A stretch of 16,301 nt of DNA from an uncultured Collinsella sp. (GTDB taxonomy: Bacteria > Actinomycetota > Coriobacteriia > Coriobacteriales > Coriobacteriaceae), in NCBI GenBank assembly GCA_902494135.1, contig CABUSE010000015.1, positions 1-16,301 of the forward strand. Direction: 5' to 3'. The translations under genes were made by a program, and so were the position numbers. The notes beneath the pieces were generated by a model. It did no database searches. It was not told where the DNA came from and was given only the letters and a program-made list of their open reading frames with translations. Of this stretch, positions 1 to 6,699 are shown one piece after another (within the stretch, counting starts at the first letter, position 1; each line of letters begins with the position of its first letter).

Positions 1-3
1 GAT

Positions 4-1287
4 ATGAGCGAGCAGACCATCGGTACTACATGTGTTCAGGGCGGCTATCACCCGGGCGACGCGGAGCCGCGCCAGGTGCCCATCTACCAGTCCACCACGT
101 GGAAATACGACACGTCCGAGCACATGGGCAAGTTGTTTGACCTGGAGGAGTCGGGCTACTTCTACAGTCGTCTGCAGAACCCTACGTGTGACCTGGTTGC
201 CGCCAAGATCTGCGAGATGGAGGGCGGCACTGCCGCGATGCTCACGAGCTCGGGCATGGCGGCGAATTTCCTCGCGATCTTTAACGTGGCCGGTGCCGGC
301 GATCACGTGGTCGCGAGCTCTGCTATCTACGGCGGTACCTACAACCTGCTCGCCCATACCATGGAGCGCATGGGTCTGACCTGCACGTTCGTTGCCCCCG
401 ACTGCTCCGACGAGGAGCTCGAGGCAGCCTTTGAGCCCAATACCAAGCTCGTCTTTGGCGAGACGATCGCCAACCCCGCCCTTGCCGTGCTCGATATTGA
501 GCGCTTTGCCAAGGCCGCACATGACCACGGCGTGCCGCTGATGGTCGACAACACCTTCCCGACGCCCGTGATGTGCCGTCCCTTTGAGTGGGGCGCCGAC
601 ATCGTTACGCACTCCACCACCAAGTACATGGATGGACATGCTGCCTACCTGGGCGGCGTGATCGTTGACCACGGCCAGTTTGACTGGATGGCCCATGCGG
701 ATAAGTTCCCGGGTCTCACCACGCCCGACGAGAGCTACCACGGCGTGACGTATGCCAAGAAGTTCGGTCGCGAGGGCGCCTTCATTACCAAGGCCACCGC
801 GCAGCTCATGCGCGACCTCGGCCCCATGCAGAACCCGCAGGCGGCCTTCTTCCTGAACAGCTCGCTCGAGAGCCTGCACGTGCGCATGCCACGTCATTGC
901 GAGAACGGCCTGGCCGTTGCCAAGTTCCTGCAGAGCCATCCCAAGGTGCGTTTCGTGAGCTATCCGGGTCTGGAGGGCGACAAGTACTATGACCTGGCTC
1001 AGAAGTACATGCCCAACGGTACCTGCGGCGTCGTGAGCTTTGGCTTTAACGGTGGTCGCGCGGCGGCCGAGACCTTTATGAAGAGCCTCAAGCTCGCCCA
1101 GATCGCCACGCACGTGGCCGACGCCCGCACTTGCTGCCTGCATCCTGCTAACGCTACGCATCGCCAGATGAACGATGAAGAGCTCATCGCCTGTGGCATC
1201 TCTGCCGACATGGTGCGCCTGTCGTGCGGCCTCGAGGACACGGCCGATCTGATTGCCGACCTTGAGCAGGCGCTCGAGCAGTGCTAG
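4..1287 (+). CDS. O-acetylhomoserine sulfhydrylase-type PLP enzyme (Cys/Met metabolism family)
   Basis: This 427-residue protein is a full-length Cys/Met-metabolism PLP enzyme (fold type I), usual length about 400-430. Visible landmarks are the YSR motif at residues 54-56 that contacts the cofactor phosphate from the neighbouring subunit, the SSGMAA segment at 82-87, the Asp in VDNTF (182) that holds the pyridine nitrogen, and THSTTKYMDGH, where Lys207 should form the Schiff base. The likely reaction is O-acetylhomoserine plus sulfide (or methanethiol) giving homocysteine (or methionine), in the cytoplasm. The N-terminal VQGGYHPGD and the long loop after Lys207 favour the MetY-type group over cystathionine gamma-synthase, but methionine gamma-lyase cannot be excluded from sequence alone. 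The ATG lies three bases from the window edge, so neither ribosome-binding site nor promoter is visible. A strong terminator follows, so this is the last gene of its transcript. Confidence 0.85.
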   Translation: MSEQTIGTTCVQGGYHPGDAEPRQVPIYQSTTWKYDTSEHMGKLFDLEESGYFYSRLQNPTCDLVAAKICEMEGGTAAMLTSSGMAANFLAIFNVAGAGDHVVASSAIYGGTYNLLAHTMERMGLTCTFVAPDCSDEELEAAFEPNTKLVFGETIANPALAVLDIERFAKAAHDHGVPLMVDNTFPTPVMCRPFEWGADIVTHSTTKYMDGHAAYLGGVIVDHGQFDWMAHADKFPGLTTPDESYHGVTYAKKFGREGAFITKATAQLMRDLGPMQNPQAAFFLNSSLESLHVRMPRHCENGLAVAKFLQSHPKVRFVSYPGLEGDKYYDLAQKYMPNGTCGVVSFGFNGGRAAAETFMKSLKLAQIATHVADARTCCLHPANATHRQMNDEELIACGISADMVRLSCGLEDTADLIADLEQALEQC

Positions 1288-1356
1288 GCTAGCGTTCGCA
1301 TAAGGCGCCGATGCTGGCAGAAAGCTTCGGCGACCTTTCGTTCCGATTCCGTAGGC

Positions 1357-1402
1357 GGGGCCCCAATCGCGACTGTTTGCAGGCGATTGGGGTCCCGTTT
1401 TT
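1357..1402 (+). terminator. Intrinsic terminator after the sulfhydrylase gene
   Basis: A 14-bp stem (1357-1370 with 1383-1396, one G-U pair) closes a 12-nt loop and is followed by GTTTTT (T-run 1398-1402). It lies about 70 nt after the stop codon. The T-run ends only 26 nt before the start codon of the next gene. Confidence 0.9.
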
Positions 1403-1428
1403 GCGTTGCGCCACTCGAAAGGATGGAT

Positions 1429-2733
1429 ATGGAGAAAACCGCAGAGCAGCTGCGCCGCGAGCACATTGCCCTTGAGGGCGACACCCATGGCAAGAACAAA
1501 TGGGCGATTCTGTTTACCGTGCTCATCATGACGTTTATGTCGTGTCTGGATTCGACCGTCGTGACCGTGGCGCTGCCCGTGATGCAAAAGGAGCTGGGCG
1601 TGGGCCTCGACCGCATCCAGCTGGTGAGCTCGGTGTACCTTCTTGCGACATGCGTGGCCATGCTGCCGTTTGGCCGCCTGGGCGACGTGCGCGGCAAGGT
1701 GGGTGTATTCCAGCTGGGCGTAATCGTCTTTACGGCCGGCTCGCTGCTTTGTGGCCTCTCGGCCTCGCTCGAAGTTCTTATTCTGGCGCGCATCGTTCAG
1801 GGCGTCGGTTGCGCGGCGGCCATGGCCAACAACATGGGTATCATTACCGAGTCGTTTCCGGCGCGCGAGCGCGGTCGTGCCATGGGTATCCTCGCGACCT
1901 TCGTGGCCCTCGGCATGATGTGCGGTCCCGTGCTCGGCGGCATGCTGGTGGCAAGCTTTCCCTGGGAGAGCATCTTCCTCATCAACCTGCCCATTGGCGT
2001 CATCTCGTTTATCGTGGGGCTCTACACGCTACCGCATGTTAAGCCGGAGGCCGGCGAGCGCCCCATGTCCCTGATCGAGGCTGCTCGTCGCTGCTTTGCA
2101 AATTCGGCCTTCACCATCAACCTTGCTTGCATGCTCATCGTGTTCGTTGGTATTGGCGCATCTGAGTTTATCCTGCCGTTTTATTTTCAGGACGCCCACG
2201 GCTTTGGTTCTGACATTTCCGGATTGCTCTTTTTGGCGTTGCCGATGGTGAATGCCTTTATCGGCCCGCTTTCGGGTACGGTTTCGGACCGTGTTGGCTG
2301 CGAGGGCCCCACGGCGGTCGGCCTGGGCGTGTACGTATGCGGTCTTTTTGCGGTAAGCACGCTCGACGAGCACTCTTCCATCCCTGTGATCGTGTACTGC
2401 GTCGCATTTATGTCGTGCGGTACGTCGATTTTCCAGAGCCCCAATAACTCGCTGTACATGGGCTCGGCTCCGCGCGAAGCGCTCGGCTTTGCTGGCAGTC
2501 TGGGTAGCTTGGCGCGCTATGCGGGTATGGCAGTGGGCATTACGGCGGCATCGCATATCCTGTATGGGCAGATGAGCGTGGCGATGGGCGAGGCCGTGAC
2601 CAGTTTCGTTGCAGGCCGTCCGGATGTATTCCTATTCGGCTTTCGCTCGGTGTTCTACGTGCTCATGACTGTGGCCGCTGTGGGCTTTGCGCTCGCCATG
2701 GTGCGTTTGGTGAGGATGCGCGTCTGCCATTAG
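1429..2733 (+). CDS. MFS transporter, drug:H+ antiporter (DHA2/EmrB-QacA-like)
   Basis: A 434-residue polytopic inner-membrane protein of the major facilitator superfamily. After a hydrophilic N-terminus (about 24 residues) the first helix ends in LDSTVVTVALP (40-50), the motif typical of the DHA2 drug-efflux group. GRLGDVRGK (82-90) is the loop 2-3 motif A, and GPVLGG (166-171) is the helix-5 motif C of antiporters. The predicted role is proton-driven export of a drug or other small amphipathic compound; the substrate cannot be read from sequence. Length is somewhat short for a 14-helix DHA2 member (about 450-500), so the helix count should be treated as 12-14. The start is set at 1429 because AAAGG (1418-1422) sits 6 nt upstream; the ATG at 1423 overlaps too closely, and a TTG at 1387 lies inside the preceding terminator. 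It appears to be a single-gene unit. Confidence 0.85.
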   Translation: MEKTAEQLRREHIALEGDTHGKNKWAILFTVLIMTFMSCLDSTVVTVALPVMQKELGVGLDRIQLVSSVYLLATCVAMLPFGRLGDVRGKVGVFQLGVIVFTAGSLLCGLSASLEVLILARIVQGVGCAAAMANNMGIITESFPARERGRAMGILATFVALGMMCGPVLGGMLVASFPWESIFLINLPIGVISFIVGLYTLPHVKPEAGERPMSLIEAARRCFANSAFTINLACMLIVFVGIGASEFILPFYFQDAHGFGSDISGLLFLALPMVNAFIGPLSGTVSDRVGCEGPTAVGLGVYVCGLFAVSTLDEHSSIPVIVYCVAFMSCGTSIFQSPNNSLYMGSAPREALGFAGSLGSLARYAGMAVGITAASHILYGQMSVAMGEAVTSFVAGRPDVFLFGFRSVFYVLMTVAAVGFALAMVRLVRMRVCH

Positions 2734-2764
2734 CGTGTTGGGAGGCTGTCTGCCACGATTCGCT

Positions 2765-2811
2765 CCGTCCCAAAAAGACTGGTTTGTGGTGCGATGCGGC
2801 TTGTGGGACGG
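2765..2811. repeat. Imperfect palindrome upstream of xpt
   Basis: CCGTCCCA (2765-2772) is complementary to TGGGACGG (2804-2811), an 8-bp stem around a 31-nt loop that contains AAAAGACTGGTTTG. No T-run follows, so a terminator role for the MFS gene is doubtful. The GTCCC/GGGAC arms resemble those of the stronger palindromes at 3497-3532 and 3942-4012. It could be a decayed member of the same intergenic repeat class or a leader structure for xpt. Confidence 0.4.
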
Positions 2812-2890
2812 GCGGGGGTCGGTCCGTGGTAGACTATCGAACAACGTTTATTAATCGCGCGGTATCGTTGCCGCGAGAAGGGGTTGCGCC

Positions 2891-3469
2891 ATGCAGGAGC
2901 TTGAGGATCGTATTCGCCATGACGGCATCGTAAAGGCCGGTAACGTCCTTAAGGTTGATGCCTTCCTCAACCACCAGTGCGACGTTGAGCTGTTTGACCA
3001 CATGGGTGCCGAGTGGGCCCGTCTGTTCGAGGGCGTTGAGATCAACAAGATCCTGACGATCGAGGCTTCGGGCATTGGCATGGCCTGCATCGCGGCTCAG
3101 CATTTTGGCGGCGTGCCGGTGGTCTTTGCCAAGAAGGCGCAGTCCATCAACCTCGACGGCGAGCAGTATGCCACGACCATCTACTCCTTTACCAAGCAAA
3201 AGGAGTACCCGGTCATCGTTGGCAAGCGTTTCCTGTCCGAGGGCGACAAGGTCCTTATCATCGATGACTTCTTGGCCAACGGCTGCGCGCTCGAGGGTCT
3301 TATCAAGATTTGCGAGGCTGCGGGTGCCGAGGTGTCCGGCATTGGCATTGCAGTGGAGAAGGGCTTCCAGGGCGGCGGCGATAAGCTCCGCGAGCGCGGC
3401 TTCCGCGTCGAGAGCTTGGCCCGTATCGCCGATATGGACTGCGAGACCGGCGAGATCACCTTCGCCTAA
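2891..3469 (+). CDS. xpt: Xanthine phosphoribosyltransferase
   Basis: A 192-residue cytoplasmic type I phosphoribosyltransferase that converts xanthine plus PRPP to XMP in purine salvage. The length matches the Xpt family (about 190). The PRPP-binding loop is VLIIDDFLANGCA (121-133), preceded by EASGIG (58-63). The N-terminal LEDRIRHDGIVKAGNVLKVDAFLNHQ pattern and the YSFTK-Q segment are characteristic of Xpt rather than adenine phosphoribosyltransferase. The ATG is supported by a purine-rich GAGAAGGGG about 8-16 nt upstream. In many Firmicutes xpt follows a guanine riboswitch; I could not recognise one in the 157-nt upstream gap. The gene stands alone and is followed 27 nt later by a strong terminator. 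Confidence 0.93.
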   Translation: MQELEDRIRHDGIVKAGNVLKVDAFLNHQCDVELFDHMGAEWARLFEGVEINKILTIEASGIGMACIAAQHFGGVPVVFAKKAQSINLDGEQYATTIYSFTKQKEYPVIVGKRFLSEGDKVLIIDDFLANGCALEGLIKICEAAGAEVSGIGIAVEKGFQGGGDKLRERGFRVESLARIADMDCETGEITFA

Positions 3470-3496
3470 GCGCGCAACACAAGCGATTGGTATGCG

Positions 3497-3532
3497 ATGT
3501 GACAAAGGGACCTTCCCTTTGTCACATTTTTT
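3497..3532 (+). terminator. Intrinsic terminator after xpt
   Basis: A near-perfect hairpin with 14-bp arms (3497-3510 and 3514-3527), a 3-nt loop and a T6 tract (3527-3532). The stem core GTGACAAAGGGAC closely resembles the arm of the 27-bp palindrome at 3942-4012 (GTGAAATAGGGAC). It ends only 20 nt before the next gene's start codon. Confidence 0.92.
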
Positions 3533-3552
3533 GTATGAGGGGAGGTGTTGAT

Positions 3553-3933
3553 ATGGATGAGAACAAGATGGGATGGCGCGAGTATGCACGCTATGCCGAG
3601 ATGTCGGTCGAGGAGTTGGCGCGCGATTGCGAGGTGCAGGTGTTTCGCGCGACGGGTCCGGGCGGACAAGGCGTCAACACGACGGACTCGGCGGTGCGCA
3701 TGAAACATATCCCTTCGGGAATTACCGTGACGGCGCGCGAGAGCCGCAGTCAGTTCCAAAACCGTAGTAGCTGCCTGCGTAAGCTGCGCGCTGAGCTTGG
3801 GCGTCGCGGGCGTCCACCGCGCCGACGCGTAAAGACCAAGGTGCCTCAGCGCTCTCGCCAGCGCAGGCTCAATGATAAGCACTTCAACGCCATTAAAAAG
3901 GCCAACCGTCGCAAACCGGGCAGCGACGAATAG
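3553..3933 (+). CDS. Small GGQ-domain protein (ArfB/RF-1 domain-like peptidyl-tRNA hydrolase)
   Basis: A 126-residue protein consisting almost entirely of a class I release-factor catalytic domain. RATGPGGQGVNTTDSAVR (32-49) holds the GGQ tripeptide at 37-39 that enters the peptidyl-transferase centre, and HIPSGI with RSQFQNR matches RF-1/RF-2. No codon-recognition domain is present. The C-terminal tail from about residue 84 is very rich in Arg and Lys, as in ArfB/YaeJ, whose tail occupies the empty mRNA channel. The expected role is hydrolysis of peptidyl-tRNA on stalled ribosomes. The residue after GGQ is Gly rather than the usual His or Ser. The start at 3553 is chosen because GGGGAGG (3539-3545) lies 7 nt upstream; an upstream in-frame start at 3487 would run through the xpt terminator. 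It could equally be named 'peptide chain release factor-like protein'. Confidence 0.8.
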   Translation: MDENKMGWREYARYAEMSVEELARDCEVQVFRATGPGGQGVNTTDSAVRMKHIPSGITVTARESRSQFQNRSSCLRKLRAELGRRGRPPRRRVKTKVPQRSRQRRLNDKHFNAIKKANRRKPGSDE

Positions 3934-3941
3934 CCTCCTCA

Positions 3942-4012
3942 TAAGTTGCGGTGAAATAGGGACTGTTTTGCGGCTTTACCTGCATAAACAGTCCCTATTT
4001 CACCGCAACTTA
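3942..4012. repeat. Perfect 27-bp inverted repeat (intergenic palindrome)
   Basis: The arms 3942-3968 and 3986-4012 are exact reverse complements over 27 bp around a 17-nt loop (3969-3985), which itself can add a short TGC/GCA pairing. The arm core is GTGAAATAGGGACTGTTT. It fills most of the 86-bp gap between two convergent genes. No T-run follows on either strand, so it is not a standard terminator, although it could block transcription or stabilise 3' ends from both sides. The core resembles the xpt terminator stem, which suggests a repeated intergenic element family. Confidence 0.9.
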
Positions 4013-4019
4013 GGGGTGG

Positions 4020-4982
4020 CTAGCGGGTGGGGTGCCAGACGTGGAGGGCGCCGCCGAGGACGTCGACTTCGATGCGCGAGGCGACAACGGGCTCGCCGTC
4101 GGCCTGGATGGGGTAGTCGGGCTCCTCAAAGGTGAGCTCGGCATGGCGGCAGCGGCGCATGCGAACCGGTGGCAACTTGGTATGGTGGCCGTCCTTGGCC
4201 GAAAGAAACATAGGCAGGGCAACCGCACGAGGGACAGGGCCGCATGCGTAGCAGACGTCGAGCATGCCGTCGCAGGGATCGGCATCGGGGCAGATGTGAT
4301 AGCCCGAGCCATACGTGGGGCCCAGCTGAATCGCCATGATGATCGCCCTCACGCGCTCGGCGGGCGCGCCGTCAAAGCTGGCTGTCATGGGGTAGTTGCG
4401 ATAACGCAGGCCAAACTGCTCAAGTCCCGAAAGGGTGTAGAGCGGAGCGCCCGTCAAGCCGGTCTTTTTGCGCAGCTCGGTGGTGCCAAGGCCGATGGCG
4501 GCATCGATGCCGACCGAAAGCGTCTGGTCGTAGTACTCAACGGTAGCCTCGCCGTTACCGCTTGCGGGGTTCCAAGAGCGAATGCGCCCGATGTCCTGAC
4601 GCTGCAGCTCACAGGTGAGCAGCGCGCCAAAATCCTTGCCGGAGAAATCTTCGATTCCGAGCGTTTGGGCAAAATCGTTGCCGGAGCCAACGGGCAGGAC
4701 GGCAAGGGCGGGACGGACCGCCTCGTTCTGCGTCATGAGTCCATTGACGACCTCGTGGATCACGCCGTCGCCGCCAAGGGCGATAACGGTGCGATAGCCC
4801 TGGGCCCGCGCGGCAAGCTCCTTGGCGTGCCGCGTGCGTTCGGTCAGTACCAGGTCGAACTGGGATGCGCGTGCGGTCATATCCAAAAAGCGTTGCAGGC
4901 GCTCGGCAACTTCGCGCGCCGCACCCGACTGGGCGGCTGGGTTGGCGATGATGAGCGTGCGACCAAAATCAGTTGCGTGCAT
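4020..4982 (-). CDS. Diacylglycerol/lipid kinase family protein (YegS/BmrU/DgkB-like)
   Basis: A 320-residue member of the DAGKc (LCB5/YegS) lipid-kinase family, usual length about 290-330. Residues 7-16 (GRTLIIANPA) form the first strand with the conserved Asn-Pro. ALGGDGVIHEVVNGL carries the nucleotide-binding GGDG motif at 70-73. PVGSGNDFA (97-105) is the second signature, and PIQADGEP near 291-298 is the C-terminal DGE-type motif. It probably phosphorylates diacylglycerol or a related lipid at the inner face of the membrane using ATP; the exact lipid is not predictable. The start is placed at 4982 (minus strand), where GGGAG (4990-4994) lies 7 nt upstream; the ATG at 5006 has no such site. 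It lies 85 nt downstream of the CLC gene on the same strand with no terminator seen, so the two are probably co-transcribed. Confidence 0.87.
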   Translation of the reverse strand: MHATDFGRTLIIANPAAQSGAAREVAERLQRFLDMTARASQFDLVLTERTRHAKELAARAQGYRTVIALGGDGVIHEVVNGLMTQNEAVRPALAVLPVGSGNDFAQTLGIEDFSGKDFGALLTCELQRQDIGRIRSWNPASGNGEATVEYYDQTLSVGIDAAIGLGTTELRKKTGLTGAPLYTLSGLEQFGLRYRNYPMTASFDGAPAERVRAIIMAIQLGPTYGSGYHICPDADPCDGMLDVCYACGPVPRAVALPMFLSAKDGHHTKLPPVRMRRCRHAELTFEEPDYPIQADGEPVVASRIEVDVLGGALHVWHPTR

Positions 4983-5067
4983 GGGGCGACTCCCGGCGTG
5001 TGGCATGACGGTGCGGTCGCGCCCGGGTCGAATTTCCCCGATTGTGGCTGCACGGCGATTATTACAT

Positions 5068-6489
5068 CTACTCTATCAGGTCGTTGTGGCGCTCGATAGC
5101 ATCCGCTACCGTACCGCCCTCATCCACAATAAGCGAACGGCGCTTGGGCGAGATGATGCGCTGGGCGGGGTACACGCCGCGGTGTCCGCCGGTTAGGTAG
5201 CTGATGAAGGCCACTATGACAAAGAACCCGGCGGCCGTGCCGTGGAACAGGTCGATGGCCATCATGCAGGTGGTGATGGGCACGTTGAGGCCGGCGCAGA
5301 ACACGCCGAGCATGCCGAGAGCCGCCAGAAAACTGGGGTCAAGCCCGGTAAGGCAACCGATCCAGCCACCGAGTGCCGCACCGATGCCAAACAGGGGCGT
5401 GACCTCGCCGCCTTGGAAGCCCGCGCCCAGGGTAAGCGCTGTGACGACCAACTTGATGACTGCGTCCGCCAGAGTGGTGTTGCCGGCAAATCCGGCGCCG
5501 GAAAGCCACGTGGAAAGGCCGGCGTAGTTCCAGGCGTCGAGGAGGGCATAGGCGGCCAAAACCACGAGTGCGCCTATGAGTGCGCGAACGAGGTAATTGG
5601 TGATAAAGCGACCGTATAGGCTCTTGACGGTTCGAACCGACCAGGCAAAGAGGCGTGCCGTCAGGCCGAAGAAAACGGCGCTGATAACAACGATAATGAC
5701 CGTTTTGGGCGTCATGGCGGGAACGCTGGCGATGACATTCGCTTCGTACTCGGTACCCAGAGCGAGTGATGTAAAGTAGCCGGTAAACGAGGCGACCAGG
5801 CAGTAGATACCTGCGGTGTAGTCGATCTTGCCGATAAAGCACATTTCCATACCAAAGAAAGCTCCGGCAAGGGGCGAACCGAATACGGCGCCAAAGGCCG
5901 ACGAGATGCCGGCGAGCATGAGGTCGTGGTGGTCATGCTTTTTGAGGTGGGCGAGGTTCGAAACATTGCTGGCGATGGTGCCGCCGATCTGTACCGCGGC
6001 GCCCTCACGGCCGGCCGAGCCGCCTGTCAGGTGCGTGAGCGTGGAGCAGACGAAGGTGAGAACGGCCATGCGCATATGGATGAGGCGTGTGCCCAGAGCG
6101 GAGTCGATGACCAGGTTGTTTCCGCGTTTGGCGGCAAGGCCGTGGTTTTTGTACACCCATGCGGTGGCAATGCCCACAACGGGAAGCAGCGCGTAGACCC
6201 ACGCATGGTGCTCGCGATAGTCGGTCGCGATATTCAGCGAGGCCAAAAACGCCCAAGCGGCAACGCCCATGGCGAGCGAGACGATGACGACGAGCACGAG
6301 CAACTTGGCGCTCGCGAGTAGGTTGCGAGCGCTGCGGCGCGTGTCGGCAGCCAAGAGATGCTCGGAGCGGGTGAGCTGTTGCCTGCCTGCCATGATGACG
6401 TCATTAAGGGAGAAAAAGCCGCCGTCGTCGAGTGACTGGGAATGATCCTGCGCCTCGTTTGCGCTTTCGGGTTTGTCGTTATGAGCCAT
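5068..6489 (-). CDS. CLC-family anion transporter, CLC-F-like (possible fluoride/proton antiporter)
   Basis: A 473-residue polytopic membrane protein of the CLC family, without CBS domains. GGSAGREGAAVQIGG (156-170) contains the gating glutamate (Glu162, equivalent to Glu148 of E. coli ClC-ec1), and GFQGGEVTPLF (357-367) corresponds to the GxFxP filter element. At the first filter element, where chloride-type CLCs have GSGIPE, this protein reads KRGNNLVID (121-129), so the Ser and Pro are missing. As I recall, this together with GREGxAVQ and GGEVTP is typical of the CLC-F subgroup that exports fluoride in exchange for protons, so fluoride is a plausible substrate; chloride transport remains possible. 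The first roughly 60 residues are hydrophilic and cytoplasmic. The start at 6489 has GAGGA a few bases upstream. No fluoride riboswitch was recognised upstream. Confidence 0.85.
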   Translation of the reverse strand: MAHNDKPESANEAQDHSQSLDDGGFFSLNDVIMAGRQQLTRSEHLLAADTRRSARNLLASAKLLVLVVIVSLAMGVAAWAFLASLNIATDYREHHAWVYALLPVVGIATAWVYKNHGLAAKRGNNLVIDSALGTRLIHMRMAVLTFVCSTLTHLTGGSAGREGAAVQIGGTIASNVSNLAHLKKHDHHDLMLAGISSAFGAVFGSPLAGAFFGMEMCFIGKIDYTAGIYCLVASFTGYFTSLALGTEYEANVIASVPAMTPKTVIIVVISAVFFGLTARLFAWSVRTVKSLYGRFITNYLVRALIGALVVLAAYALLDAWNYAGLSTWLSGAGFAGNTTLADAVIKLVVTALTLGAGFQGGEVTPLFGIGAALGGWIGCLTGLDPSFLAALGMLGVFCAGLNVPITTCMMAIDLFHGTAAGFFVIVAFISYLTGGHRGVYPAQRIISPKRRSLIVDEGGTVADAIERHNDLIE

Positions 6490-6518
6490 ACGTTCCTCTT
6501 TTAGGTTGCAACGCAAGC

Positions 6519-6524
6519 ATTATA
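6519..6524 (-). promoter_or_regulatory. Candidate -10 element for the CLC gene
   Basis: Read on the minus strand, TATAAT lies about 30 nt upstream of the CLC start codon. No convincing -35 hexamer is found 16-18 nt further up, so the promoter call rests on the -10 box and its position. Confidence 0.4.
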
Positions 6525-6636
6525 AAACGCGGTAAACGCGACGAGCCGGTGGGTTGGTTTCCATTCTGTTTCGCGGCTTGCAACCGACAGGTGTATTTGC
6601 GGGTATAGGCCGAGTCGCGGTCGTGCGTCGGGGGAT

Positions 6637-6642
6637 TATACT
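6637..6642 (+). promoter_or_regulatory. Candidate -10 element for moeA-mogA
   Basis: TATACT lies 58 nt before the moeA start codon. The -35 region is weak. The opposite strand across 6635-6640 reads TATAAT, so the same AT-rich patch could serve divergent transcription. Confidence 0.35.
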
Positions 6643-6699
6643 GAGACAAGCATAAAGAATCGGCGCTCCTGTTGTGCGCTGTGGCATTAAGAGGTGCAT

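Noticed and set aside
2734..2890. Guanine/xanthine riboswitch upstream of xpt
   Set aside because: The conserved loop sequences of the purine riboswitch are absent; only a weak hairpin with a different loop is present.
2834..3589. Minus-strand frame (251 codons) opposite xpt
   Set aside because: It runs through the xpt terminator and mirrors xpt codons; there is no start signal or family match.
6490..6699. Fluoride riboswitch upstream of the CLC gene
   Set aside because: I looked for the crcB-motif conserved elements on the minus strand and did not find them; only a -10-like box is visible.
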